From the NCBI GenBank assembly GCA_032128395.1, contig JAQBGV010000085.1, forward strand, positions 1-62,844: 62,844 nucleotides of DNA. The letters are read 5' to 3'. The DNA comes from JAQBGV01 sp032128395 (GTDB lineage: Bacteria; Planctomycetota; UBA8108; UBA1146). Both the position numbers and the translations under genes were made by a program. Shown here in pieces: positions 54,230 through 62,844 of the stretch (the first letter of the stretch is position 1; each line of letters opens with the position of its first letter). The notes beneath the pieces were generated by a model. The model did no database searches. It was given only the letters and a program-made list of their open reading frames with translations, and was not told where the DNA came from.

Positions 54230-57200
54230 CTACGATTCCACCGGGAGTGAGGGATGGGGATCGGCAGCAGCAGGGTCCTTCCCCGCGAAGAAGGAGTAGA
54301 CCACCGGGAGCACTACGAGAGTGAGGAGCGTCGAGACGGCGAGCCCACCGATGATCGTCCGAGCGAGGGTGAAATAGTACGTCCCCGCCGCCTGAGCACC
54401 ACCGTAGGCCATCGGCAGGAGACCGATCAGCGTGGTCAGCGCAGTGATCAGGATCGGCCGCAACCGCTCCTCCCCTCCGAGCCGGAGGGCGGCGAGGAGC
54501 GCCCGACCCTCTGTGCGGTGACGATTCACGTGGTCGATGAGCACGATCCCGTTGTTCACCACGATCCCCGCGAGCAGGATCAATCCGACTCCGGCCGGCT
54601 GGTCGAACGCGTTCCCGTGCAAGTAGAGGAACCAGACCACGCCGGGGAGCGCGCACACCACGGTGATCATCAGCTTGAACGGCTGCAGGAGGGACTCGAA
54701 GAGACACGCCATGACCAGGTACACCAGGAAGATCGCGAGCGCGATCGATCCCAAGAGCTGGCCCAGGTTCCGTTCGCGTCCGCCCCACCCTGCGCCGAGA
54801 TCGTAGGAGTATCCTGCAGGCCAAGCGTGCGTCGCGAGCACCCGCTCCACCAGGGGTTGGATCTGGGGGCGGGCGCCGGCAGCATGATTCACACCGAAGG
54901 TCGTGGTCGCGCGTCGAGCCTCACGACGACGCTCCTTGGGCCCCTCTCCCGGCTCCAGCGTGCCGACTTCTTCGAGCGGAACCGTAAACCCATCGTCGAT
55001 GTCGACTTCCATCGACTCGAGCTTCTTCACCGAGTCGGTCTCATCTTCTGCGAGCATCAAGCGGAGCGGCATCTCCCCGTGCGAGGTCCGAATCTCGCGC
55101 AATCGGCTTCCCGCGAAGTTCTCCTCGATCCGCCGAGCGAGAGCGATCGAGGAGAGGGAGTACCGGCTCAGCACATCTCCCTTCGGTCGCAATTGGATCT
55201 CGGCGACCCCTTCCGCCTCGTTCCTTTCGATTCGGGTCACTCCGGGAACTCCGGAAATACGGCCCTCCAACTCATCGACCAGTTGTTCGAGACGCGCCGG
55301 TGAGTCTCCGAAGAGCCGCACTCGCATGTTTCCTGCGCTCTGGGTCCCTCGTCGTCCCCAGTGCATCCCGGCGTCCCCAGTGCGAATCTCCACGCCGGGG
55401 ACGATCGGCAGCAGAGGATCGATCTTCGCGCGCAGCGCCGCGATCGCGGCTTCGCGCACATCTCCGTCCGCGGGGTAGATCGCGGTCCAGGCGAAGCCAT
55501 CGCGGTAGTACGAGTAGACATCGCCGATCCCCAACTCTTCGTGATGAGGTGCGAGACTCTTCTCAACCCGGGTGACGAGTTTCTCCATCGTCAGGTAGTC
55601 GAGCCCCTCATCGGTCTTGTAGAAGACGCTCGCGTTGCCCTCGACCCGGCTCGTGTCGTCGAGCTCGAAGCGGAAACCGCGGGAGAGCGGGATGACCACG
55701 CTGAGAACCACCGCCGCGGTCACCACGAGGGTCAAGCCGCGTCTGGCGAGCGCCGCGGCGACGAATCGCCCGTACCAGCGACGGACATGGGCGAACCAGC
55801 TCGCCATCCCCGGATCCCCGCCCCGGTAGATCCGCGCCGAGACCATCGGGATCAAGGTGAGCGACACGAACAAGCTCGAGACGAGAGTGAGGGTGATCAC
55901 GAGACCGAGTTCGCGGATGTAGTCGACGAGCTGAGAGCGCGCGGAGAGGAGGACAGGAACGAAGACGATCACCGAAGTGAGGGTCGCCGCGAAGACCGGG
56001 GTTGCCACCTCCATCGTCCCCCGCACCGCCGCTTCCGCGGGGGAGTCGCCGAGCCCCGAACGCCGAACGATCGACTCGACCACCACGACCGCGGTGTCGA
56101 CGAGCATCCCGACGCCGAGCATCAGCGCGACGATCGTGATGATGTTCAGCTCACGGCCGAGTATGTAGAGCCAGCAGAGCGCGGAGAGGATCGAGATCGG
56201 GATCGTCATCCCGACGAGAAGGGTCGCAGTCGGTCGGCGGAGGAAGAGGAGCAGGATTCCGATCGCCAGGGCGCTGCCGAGAAGACCGGCGTTGCGCAAG
56301 CCGCGCAGCGAATCGACGATCTGCTGGCCCTGGTCCTCCCACACCAGCAATCGGATCCCGGCGAGCTGGGGGTCCTCCTTCAGGCGTTCCACCGTATCCC
56401 GCACCGCCTTCGCCACCTCGACGGTGTTCGCATCGGATTCCTTGAAGACCTCGATCGACACCGCGTAGCTGCCGTTCAGGTGTCTCCCCCAACGCAGGTC
56501 CCCCTCCTCGACGCGGATCTCGGCGACCTGGTCCAGCCTCAACCCGCTTCCATCGATCGGGAACGCCTTCACGTCTTGCACCGTGCCAAGGGTGTTCACG
56601 AGCCGGAGCTTGCGGACCTTCCCCCCATCGCGCACCTCACCGATGCTCGCCTCGATGTTGGCGTCCTGCAGGCGACGGGCGAGGGTCTCGAGACGAAGGC
56701 CGTGACGGTCGAGATCCTCCTGCTTGAGGACGACGTGAATCTCGAGCGGTGTGACGCCGTCCATCTCGACCTGGCCGACGCCATCGATGCGCTCCAAAGG
56801 GCGCCGGATCCGATTCATCAGCAGCTCATAGTTCTGCGAGAGGTCGATTCCGGCGGCGGAGATCCGGCCACGGATCACCGCCTCCCCGTTCCTCCAGTCG
56901 CCGCTCCGGATGAGAATCCGGTCGATGTCGTCGATCGGGAGATCGTTCTTGATCCGTGCGATTCGTTCCCGGACCTGGAGCTTCATCATGTCGAGATCGG
57001 CGCCGTAGTCGAAACTCAGGGAGACCTGCCCCTCACCCTGCCGCGACTCGCTAAAGATCTCTCGAACTCCCCGCAGCGTGGCGAGTGCCTCTTCGAGCGG
57101 CTGCGTCACTTCGATCTCGACCTGCTGCGGGTCCGCATTCGGCATCGGCACCGTCACCCGGATCCGAGGTCGTTCGGTGTTGGGCATCGAATCGAGCGGT

Positions 57201-57298
57201 AGCCGCCCGACTGCAAGCGCCCCCCCCAGGAGCAAGAAGATGTGAATCGTCAGGGTTGTGATCGGCCTCGACTGGCAAAACGCGACGAAGCGAGTCAT
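54230..57298 (-). CDS. RND efflux permease (AcrB/MdtC-like), second of pair
   Basis: Inner-membrane proton-driven transporter of 1022 residues with the usual 12 helices and two large periplasmic loops. Signatures: PLDSMPNTERPRIRVTVPMPNADPQQVEIEVTQPLEEAL near the N-terminus, and LMLGVGMLVDTAVVVVESI in TM4, LILLAGIVVNNGIVLIDHVN in TM10. In AcrB TM4 has two aspartates (407, 408); here the pair is Asp-Thr. The ATG overlaps the stop of the first permease (ATGA). No outer-membrane factor gene is near. Substrate unknown. Confidence 0.92.
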   Translation of the reverse strand: MTRFVAFCQSRPITTLTIHIFLLLGGALAVGRLPLDSMPNTERPRIRVTVPMPNADPQQVEIEVTQPLEEALATLRGVREIFSESRQGEGQVSLSFDYGADLDMMKLQVRERIARIKNDLPIDDIDRILIRSGDWRNGEAVIRGRISAAGIDLSQNYELLMNRIRRPLERIDGVGQVEMDGVTPLEIHVVLKQEDLDRHGLRLETLARRLQDANIEASIGEVRDGGKVRKLRLVNTLGTVQDVKAFPIDGSGLRLDQVAEIRVEEGDLRWGRHLNGSYAVSIEVFKESDANTVEVAKAVRDTVERLKEDPQLAGIRLLVWEDQGQQIVDSLRGLRNAGLLGSALAIGILLLFLRRPTATLLVGMTIPISILSALCWLYILGRELNIITIVALMLGVGMLVDTAVVVVESIVRRSGLGDSPAEAAVRGTMEVATPVFAATLTSVIVFVPVLLSARSQLVDYIRELGLVITLTLVSSLFVSLTLIPMVSARIYRGGDPGMASWFAHVRRWYGRFVAAALARRGLTLVVTAAVVLSVVIPLSRGFRFELDDTSRVEGNASVFYKTDEGLDYLTMEKLVTRVEKSLAPHHEELGIGDVYSYYRDGFAWTAIYPADGDVREAAIAALRAKIDPLLPIVPGVEIRTGDAGMHWGRRGTQSAGNMRVRLFGDSPARLEQLVDELEGRISGVPGVTRIERNEAEGVAEIQLRPKGDVLSRYSLSSIALARRIEENFAGSRLREIRTSHGEMPLRLMLAEDETDSVKKLESMEVDIDDGFTVPLEEVGTLEPGEGPKERRREARRATTTFGVNHAAGARPQIQPLVERVLATHAWPAGYSYDLGAGWGGRERNLGQLLGSIALAIFLVYLVMACLFESLLQPFKLMITVVCALPGVVWFLYLHGNAFDQPAGVGLILLAGIVVNNGIVLIDHVNRHRTEGRALLAALRLGGEERLRPILITALTTLIGLLPMAYGGAQAAGTYYFTLARTIIGGLAVSTLLTLVVLPVVYSFFAGKDPAAADPHPSLPVES

Positions 57299-60200
57299 CC
57301 GACCACCTCCTCCCTCGGCTGTTCACGTCTCTCTCGGGCGATGAGGCGGTATCCGCAGGGGACCACCATCAGGGTGAGCGCCGTAGCGACGATCATTCCT
57401 CCGACCACGGTGACCGCAAGGGGGCGCCGGAGCTCGGCCCCCGCGCCGACCCCGAGTGCGAGGGGGAGGAGGCCGAGGATCGTCGTGGCGCTGGTGATCA
57501 AGATCGGGCGCAGTCTCTCGAGTCCGGCCAGTCGGGCGGCTTCGGTCGGGCCGTGCCCTCGTTCGCTGAGCTGCTGGATGCGGGCGACGAAGATGATCCC
57601 GTTGTTGACCACAATGCCGCACAGGAGGATCCCACCGATCAGAGACAGGACTCCGACCGGCCAACCGAGGATCCAGAGCGACGCGACGGCACCGATCAGA
57701 CCGAGCGGGACGGTCAGGATCACCACGAACGGCAGGGTCAGCGACTCGAAGGTGCTCGCGAGCACCATCGTTACGAGGAAGATCGCGAGTGCGAGGGCGA
57801 ATCCGAGGGAGCGCAGGGACGCGCGCATCTCCTCGTTCTGGCCCGACAGCCGCGCGCTGGAGGTGGGGGAGAGCATCGCGGCGCGCACGGTCCGATCTAC
57901 TTCGATGGAGGCTCCTCCGAGGTCGACCCCGGAGGTCCGGGCGGTGACGAGCACCGCGCGCTCCCCTCCGACGTGGCGGATCTCGACGGGACCGAGCCCT
58001 TCTCGAAGGCTCCCCAGCGAGGCGAGCTGGAGGGGAGGGGAGGAGCCCTCCGATCCCGCCGTCACGTTCAATCGGGCAGCGTCTTCCATCGACCCCTTCC
58101 GCGCCCCGCGCACCTCGACCCTGATGTCGATCGGCTTCACCGCGTGACGGAACTGGGTGGGGATCTCCCCGAGCCCCTTCGCGGCGAGGACCCGCGCGAT
58201 CTCCCCCTGGGAAAGGTCGAAGTTGGCGAGCTTCACCGGATCGAGCACGACGTGGATCTCCGGACTCCGCTCCGGCACACCATCCTCGATGTCGACGAGA
58301 CCCGGGATGTGATGCAGCCGCTCCGCGATCTCGAGGGCCGATTCGCTGAGGCGATCGAGGTCCTCGTCGTACACCTCGACCTCGATCGGCGCGCGAAAGG
58401 TGAACAGGGTCGGGTGACCGAGGCGAATCGGACAGTCGGGGATCGCTGCGAGGGAGCGGTCGATCGCCGCGATCGCGCGCTCCTCCTCCGCGGTTCCCGC
58501 CCGCGGCTCCATTCGGATGTGCACCCGCGCGACGTGGTCCCGTCGCTCTCCCGAGCGCACTTCGCCGAGGACCGGAGCGGAGCCGATCGTCGCGTACCAC
58601 ATGTCGACGCGGAGTGACTCGGCGGCTCGCACCCGCTCGAGCACAGCCTCGATCTCCTGCACCTTCGCATCGGTCGCCTCGAGCGGGGTGCCCTCGGCGA
58701 GTTCCAGGTCGTAGTGGAATTCACCTTGGAAGAGATCCGGGATCAACTCGGTGCCGAGGTCGGCGGCGCGCGGCACGACGGCGAGGAAGAGCAGTGCTGC
58801 GGCGAGGGGAGCGGCCCAGGGGGCGGCGAGCGCGCTGCGCAATACGCGATCGTACGCCGATGCGATCGAGACGAGTGCGCGTTGGAACAGCCATGTCATC
58901 GGCAGGAGGACCCAGTGGAGGGCTCGTCCCACGCCCAGTAGCGCCGCTCGGGCGACTTTCCGAAACCCGGCAGCAGGAATGGGCTGCGCACGGTGAGCCA
59001 TCACCGCGGGGATCAGGGTGATCGAGACGAACAGGCTCGCGACGAGCGAGAAGGTCACGGTGAGCGCCTGATCGCGGAAGACCTGGCCCGCCATCCCCTC
59101 GACGAATACGAGCGGGAGGAAGACCGAGATCGTGGTCAACGTCGATGAGATGACGCCACCCATCACCTGTCGAGTCCCGGTGATCACCGACTCCCACGCC
59201 GGCCACCCCTTCTCCCGCAATCGGGAGATCGACTCGAGGACGACCACCGAATTGTCGACGAGCATCCCGACCCCTAGGGCGAGTCCACCGAGCGACATCA
59301 CGTTCAGTGAGATATCGAATATCCGCATCAGGAGGAAGGTCACCGAGACCGAGATCGGGATCGAGAGAGCGATCACCATCGTCGACAGCCAGTCGCGAAG
59401 GAAAAAGTAGAGCACCAACGCGGCGAGCAGCGCGCCGAGGAGGGCGCTCGATTGAACGTTCTCGACCGCCTCCTCGATGTAGCTCGCCTGGTCGAAGAGG
59501 ATCGTGAGCTCGGCCCCGGAGAGGCTCCGCTCGGAACTCAGCGCCGCGAGTCGCGAACGCACCCCTCGTGCGACCTGGACGGCGTTCGCGTCCCCCTCCT
59601 TGTAGACGTGGAGCTGGACCGCGGGGCGCCCCGAGACACGCACTCGGACCTCGCGTTCGTCGGTCGCGGAATACACGTCGCCGATGTCGCGCACGCGGAC
59701 GACGCCTCCGTCGGAGTACCGTACGATGGTGTCGGCGATCTGCTCGAGGCTCTCGAACTCGCTGACCGTGCGGAGCCGATACGCGGTGTCCTGGTCGCGC
59801 AGTTCCCCCCCCGAGCGGTTGACGTTCTCCTCGCCGATCCGGCGGGTCACCTGATCGAAGGAGAGTCCGAGGGCGCCGAGGCGCTCATCATCGAGCGTGA
59901 CCCGGACCTCTTCCTCGGCTCCTCCGACCACGCGAGCCGCCGCGACCCCATTCAGGGTCTCGAGGCGCTGCTTCACGATCGTCTCCGCCAGTCGGCGAAG
60001 TTCTTTGGTCTCGAAGGCCCCCTCGAGAGAGATTCTGAGCATCGGGTCGAGGGAAGGGTCGAAACGGTACACGACCGGCGATCGAGCGTCGTCGGGAAGG
60101 TCGACCAGGTCCAGCTTCTCGCGCACGTCGAGGGAGGCGCGCGACATGTCGGTGTCCCACCCGAACTCGAGCGTGACCTCGCTCACCCCAGCGCGGGAGG

Positions 60201-60504
60201 TGGAGTGATAGCGCCGCAGACCCTGCACTACGCCCACCACCTGCTCGACCGGGCGGGTGACCAGCTGCTCCACCTCTTGGGGAGCGGCGTCGGGAAGCTC
60301 GGTCTGAACGGTGAGGGTTGGATAGGAGATGTCGGGGAGGAGCTCTAGGGGGAGCTTCGAGAAACTGACCACCCCGAACACCACCGCAGCGAGGGTGACC
60401 ATGGCGACGGTGACCGGGCGACGAAGGAGCGAGGGGAGGGCGCCCGTGGCGGTATCAGGCTCGGAAGTCGATCGCAACTCCTGGTCGGACACGGCCTCTG
60501 ACAT
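57295..60504 (-). CDS. RND efflux permease (AcrB/MdtB-like), first of pair
   Basis: RND transporter of 1069 residues. A polar N-terminal extension of about 25 residues precedes LRRPVTVAMVTLAAVVFGVVSF. Signatures: LPDISYPTLTVQTELPDAAPQEVEQLVTRPVEQVV, TM4 ALGVGMLVDNSVVVLESI (Asp-Asn pair), and TM10 GILLCGIVVNNGIIFVARI. Starts 55 bases downstream of the membrane fusion gene and overlaps the second permease. Two different permeases with one fusion protein suggest a heteromeric pump of the MdtBC kind. Confidence 0.92.
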   Translation of the reverse strand: MSEAVSDQELRSTSEPDTATGALPSLLRRPVTVAMVTLAAVVFGVVSFSKLPLELLPDISYPTLTVQTELPDAAPQEVEQLVTRPVEQVVGVVQGLRRYHSTSRAGVSEVTLEFGWDTDMSRASLDVREKLDLVDLPDDARSPVVYRFDPSLDPMLRISLEGAFETKELRRLAETIVKQRLETLNGVAAARVVGGAEEEVRVTLDDERLGALGLSFDQVTRRIGEENVNRSGGELRDQDTAYRLRTVSEFESLEQIADTIVRYSDGGVVRVRDIGDVYSATDEREVRVRVSGRPAVQLHVYKEGDANAVQVARGVRSRLAALSSERSLSGAELTILFDQASYIEEAVENVQSSALLGALLAALVLYFFLRDWLSTMVIALSIPISVSVTFLLMRIFDISLNVMSLGGLALGVGMLVDNSVVVLESISRLREKGWPAWESVITGTRQVMGGVISSTLTTISVFLPLVFVEGMAGQVFRDQALTVTFSLVASLFVSITLIPAVMAHRAQPIPAAGFRKVARAALLGVGRALHWVLLPMTWLFQRALVSIASAYDRVLRSALAAPWAAPLAAALLFLAVVPRAADLGTELIPDLFQGEFHYDLELAEGTPLEATDAKVQEIEAVLERVRAAESLRVDMWYATIGSAPVLGEVRSGERRDHVARVHIRMEPRAGTAEEERAIAAIDRSLAAIPDCPIRLGHPTLFTFRAPIEVEVYDEDLDRLSESALEIAERLHHIPGLVDIEDGVPERSPEIHVVLDPVKLANFDLSQGEIARVLAAKGLGEIPTQFRHAVKPIDIRVEVRGARKGSMEDAARLNVTAGSEGSSPPLQLASLGSLREGLGPVEIRHVGGERAVLVTARTSGVDLGGASIEVDRTVRAAMLSPTSSARLSGQNEEMRASLRSLGFALALAIFLVTMVLASTFESLTLPFVVILTVPLGLIGAVASLWILGWPVGVLSLIGGILLCGIVVNNGIIFVARIQQLSERGHGPTEAARLAGLERLRPILITSATTILGLLPLALGVGAGAELRRPLAVTVVGGMIVATALTLMVVPCGYRLIARERREQPREEVVG

Positions 60505-60559
60505 CCTCGTCTCGATGGTGAAGAGAAACGCGGGCTACCCCCAGCCCCTCCAATCGCTA

Positions 60560-61783
60560 CTACCCCCCATCCCCGCGCTCTGCATCCCCGCGCTCTAGAT
60601 CCCTGCGCTCTACCGTCAACGGGTCGAGCGGGGTCGGAGTCTCTCGGTAGATTTCCACTCGCGCACCGTCGCGCAGCTCCCGGCCCCCCTCGGTGACGAC
60701 ACGGTCTCCCGGGGCGATTCCCTCTCGGACCTGGATCACGGCATCATCCTCGTACCCGATCAGGATCGGGGTCCGATGGGCTCGCTCGTCGAAGACTCGG
60801 TACACGAAGACCTCGCCCTCCGCGCGGATCAGCGCGCGACGGGGAATGAGCACCACATCCGCCTCGGTGCGCGTGATGATATCGACGTGGCCGAAAGAGC
60901 CCGGGCGGACCTGACCGGCCGCGAACTCGAATCGAGTGATCACTTCGACGGTCAGGCTCTCGCGATCGACGACCGGACTGATCCGCTCCACGCTGCCTCG
61001 AGTGAGCATCGGGCCGTCCCGATCCGCCCGCAGCTCGGCGACCTGACCGACGACCACTGCCGCCACCTCGCTCTCCGGGAGGTGCAATCGCAGCCAGAGC
61101 GGCTCGAAGTCCGCGATCGTGAAGAGCACATCCCCGGGACGAACGGTCTGCCCCAACTCGATCGCCCGATCGACGATCACTCCCGCGAACGGAGCCTTGG
61201 GTCGGGCATGGGCGAGATCGAAGTCCGTCTTCTCGCGCTGCGCGGTCGCCCGATCGAGGGCGGAGGAAGCATCTTCGAGTTCCTGCGGACTGACCGAACG
61301 GCTCGCGACGAGCTCCACCAAGCGCTGATGACTCCTCTTCGCCTTGTCCTGCTCGATCCTCGCGATCTCCGCGGCGATGCGGAGCAGTTCCTCGTCGATC
61401 ACGCAGAGTTCGGCCCCGCTCTCGACGCGGGTTCCCTCCTCGACGAGCAGTTCCTGCACTTCTCCTTCGACACGAGCGACGAGCATCACTTGGCGGATCG
61501 GCTCGAGCAGCCCGCTCCCTCGCACCCGCTCACGGATCCCCCGAACCACGGCCGGGGCGACCTCTACGGGGATCGGTGCATTCATATCGGGAGCGGCGGA
61601 GTATCCGGGCGATCCTGGTGAGGGCATTCCACCGTGCGGCATCCCGCCGGGGCCGCCGCCGGCGGGAGCGGTGCCCGCCGGCGCGCGTTCGATGATCCCG
61701 AGGATCTGGCTGGCCTCCTGGATGAAGAAGCCGATCGCGATGAGTGCGATGGCACCGAGGGCCACTCCGAGAGCTCGCGTCAT
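60560..61783 (-). CDS. RND membrane fusion protein (HlyD/AcrA family)
   Basis: Periplasmic adaptor of 407 residues starting at ATG 61781-61783, which overlaps the stop of the DUF971 gene (ATGA). N-terminal membrane anchor (VALGAIALIAIGFFIQEA), Gly/Pro/Met-rich linker, then lipoyl half (VMLVARVEGEVQELLVEEGTRVESGAELCVID), alpha-hairpin coiled coil with QELEDASSALDRATAQ, second lipoyl half (PFAGVIVDRAIELGQTVRPGDVLFTIAD), and beta-barrel (RPGSFGHVDII). The end is highly charged (ERRDLERGDAERGDGG). Links the two permeases to an outer-membrane channel not seen here. Confidence 0.9.
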   Translation of the reverse strand: MTRALGVALGAIALIAIGFFIQEASQILGIIERAPAGTAPAGGGPGGMPHGGMPSPGSPGYSAAPDMNAPIPVEVAPAVVRGIRERVRGSGLLEPIRQVMLVARVEGEVQELLVEEGTRVESGAELCVIDEELLRIAAEIARIEQDKAKRSHQRLVELVASRSVSPQELEDASSALDRATAQREKTDFDLAHARPKAPFAGVIVDRAIELGQTVRPGDVLFTIADFEPLWLRLHLPESEVAAVVVGQVAELRADRDGPMLTRGSVERISPVVDRESLTVEVITRFEFAAGQVRPGSFGHVDIITRTEADVVLIPRRALIRAEGEVFVYRVFDERAHRTPILIGYEDDAVIQVREGIAPGDRVVTEGGRELRDGARVEIYRETPTPLDPLTVERRDLERGDAERGDGG

Positions 61784-62128
61784 CGCGCCTGGGTTCCTTC
61801 CTGCGGATCGCTCACACACTCGGGGCAGGGGCACCCCGCCCGCAGGACCCGGAACGTGTAGATCCCGGTACCGTGCCCGTCGGAAAAGTGCAGGTTCAGC
61901 CCGTATCTCCCGGTCCGTTCCCACTTCGTGATCCGGATCGCTTCCGGCAGCTTCGCGGGGGTCGAGGATCGGCTTCCGGGTCCACTCATCGATGCACGCG
62001 GCGCATTCGCAGCGTTCGCGGAGCGTCCGGTGCGGATAAAGACTCTCATGGCCGTCTGCCCACTCGATGAGCATCGTCCTCGGTTCGAGGAGCTCGATCG
62101 CGACCGGCTCGTGGTCCGGACCGGTCAA
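61780..62128 (-). CDS. DUF971 domain protein (frameshifted)
   Basis: About 115 residues after removing one base. TTG start with AAGGGAG upstream. Residues about 9-60 (VAIELLEPRTMLIEWADGH, LRERCECAACIDEW) and the second part (LPEAIRITKWERTGRYGL, NLHFSDGHGTGIYTF, GCPCPECVSDP) together make one DUF971 domain, as found at the N-terminus of gamma-butyrobetaine hydroxylases and fused to Mrp/ApbC. The frame changes at the G5 run 61957-61961, where four give KPILDPAKLPEAI. The correct frame ends in ATGA with the fusion protein start. CxxC clusters could bind metal. Role in the efflux operon unknown. Confidence 0.85.
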
Positions 62129-62692
62129 TGCGGGCTCCCTTCCGAGAGGCGATCGAGGATTCTACGTCGGGGCTGCGCATGCCGCGAGGGTGCTGAGCGA
62201 AGAGAGGGGGCGTACAGGGGATCATCGGGATCGGCAACAGGCCCGTTCACGGCGGGCGCCGCCGAGGGTCCATTCGCTGGAAGGCATGAGCCCCCTCCGG
62301 AACTGGGTCGATTCCGGAGAGGGCCTTGGTAGGAAGGCGAACTAGAGGTTGATCGGCGCCAGCGCGGCTTCCGCGCACGATCAGAAAAAAAGTGGCCGGA
62401 GAGAGGTACGCCGCGTGATCACTGGGAACCAACACTGTGGGCCCGACTGTCCCAAAACTCTCTCCGGCTGTCGAACCGCGGATAGAGTATCTTGTAGTTT
62501 GCAAAACATAAAGCACATTTTTGGTGGCCGCGGGAGCCCCGCCGGAGAAAATCTACAAACTCCTCTGAAATCACCGCTTAGGACCGCGAAGAGCGCTGGA
62601 GCGGATCCTGGGCAGGGGATCCTGCGGCGCTCGCCAGGCGCTCCGAGTACCCTTTCGCGGTCGGACCACCACTCGAGGAGGAGCGTGGCATC
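62129..62692. other. 564-bp divergent region without a protein gene
   Basis: Lies between the divergent DUF971 and hemF starts. I see no credible coding sequence. It contains the candidate small RNA at 62385-62468 (listed separately) and an AT-richer patch at about 62480-62525 (TTTGCAAAACATAAAG) that could carry promoters. Confidence 0.5.
62385..62468 (-). ncRNA. candidate small structured RNA with terminator
   Basis: On the minus strand, an 11-bp perfect stem GCCGGAGAGAG/CTCTCTCCGGC (62458-62468 with 62395-62405) encloses a 52-base head containing an inner stem TGGGA/TCCCA (62450-62454 with 62423-62427) and the palindrome GTGATCAC, and is followed by CAC and seven Ts (62385-62391). The 3' end GGCCACTTTTTTT is identical to that of the terminator at 18372. 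A weak promoter candidate (GCTTTA, 17 bases, GATACT) lies upstream. It may be a free-standing small RNA or only a long-loop terminator. Confidence 0.45.
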
Positions 62693-62844
62693 GTGGAGAA
62701 CCCCCGATTCCAGCCAGTCCGTAGCTATCTGGTCGATCTGCAGAATCGAGTCTGCGGTGAACTCGAGCGCCTCGATGGGCGGGAATCGTTCCACTCCGAT
62801 CGCTGGGAGCGCCTGGGAGGGGGCGGAGGCGACACCCGAGGAAT
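62693..62844 (+). CDS. hemF: coproporphyrinogen III oxidase, aerobic (partial N-terminus)
   Basis: The first 50 residues are present and the gene runs off the right edge. GTG start at 62693, with a perfect GAGGAGGAG ribosome site 9 bases upstream. VRSYLVDLQNRVCGELERLDG and FHSDRWERLGGGGGDTRG match the conserved N-terminus of HemF, whose Gly-rich stretch precedes the active-site region. The enzyme decarboxylates coproporphyrinogen III in heme synthesis using O2. This reading argues against any coding sequence on the opposite strand here. Confidence 0.85.
   Translation, partial: MENPRFQPVRSYLVDLQNRVCGELERLDGRESFHSDRWERLGGGGGDTRG

Noticed and set aside
54069..54824. Longer N-terminal extension of GspK
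   Set aside because: The upstream part of the open frame overlaps the RND permease gene in antiframe and lacks a prepilin leader; the ATG at 54068 gives a proper one.
60560..62128. Single 522-residue DUF971-HlyD fusion protein
   Set aside because: The join is produced by a one-base frameshift; the restored frame gives a full DUF971 domain ending in an ATGA overlap with the adaptor start.
62381..62794. 137-codon open frame on the minus strand at the right edge
   Set aside because: The plus strand carries a clear hemF N-terminus with a perfect ribosome site, and the minus frame runs through the hairpin and terminator at 62385-62468.

Overview
The window is high-GC bacterial chromosome. It looks like a Planctomycetota-type genome: many Ser/Thr kinases with extra sensor domains, sigma54 activators, carboxypeptidase-regulatory-like repeat proteins, kelch lipoproteins, a squalene-cyclase-fold secreted protein, and a selenocysteine-containing ArsC-like protein. 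Lineage is inferred from gene content only; no rRNA or tRNA gene was seen. There is no phage, IS element or CRISPR array.

Layout. 1-3166 (minus): a partial M42 aminopeptidase, a small unknown protein, a rhomboid protease, a probable selenoprotein and a BtuF-like binding protein. 3324-4607 (plus): two exported proteins of unknown function. 4626-4770: a 40-bp inverted repeat between convergent genes. 4861-13377 (minus): two very large protein kinases and two small membrane-anchored proteins. 13610-17866 (minus): ManA, a STAS protein, RecN, a MetG-type tRNA-binding protein and FlgM. 17867-18536: hairpin-rich DNA without a gene. 18537-27820 (minus): a Cys-rich coiled-coil secreted protein, a HEAT/PDZ protein, a giant beta-sandwich repeat protein and a two-component pair (histidine kinase plus NtrC-type regulator). 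28166-34881: a toroid-fold secreted protein, a family 2 glycosyltransferase, a third kinase, an FHA-GAF-sigma54 activator and a secretin N-domain protein. 35140-42674 (plus): a type II secretion (T2SS) operon gspD-E-F-G-H-I-J. 43174-48598 (plus): two kelch-type lipoproteins flanking a HEAT protein. 48999-62128 (minus, converging on that block): GspM-like, GspL-like, GspC-like and GspK, then two RND permeases, their membrane fusion protein and a DUF971 protein. At the right edge hemF starts on the plus strand.

How it works together. The T2SS is complete apart from a peptidase but is split into two convergent blocks that bracket two exported beta-propeller lipoproteins, which are plausible partners or cargo. 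A kinase and an FHA-sigma54 activator lie directly upstream of the secretion genes and may control them.

Two points need care. First, an in-frame UGA in the ArsC-like gene is followed by a good bacterial SECIS-type hairpin and reads as selenocysteine. Second, four conserved genes (the large kinase, the FHA activator, gspE and DUF971) each carry a single-base frameshift, three of them at runs of five G/C where four restore the frame. Sequencing error is the simplest explanation.
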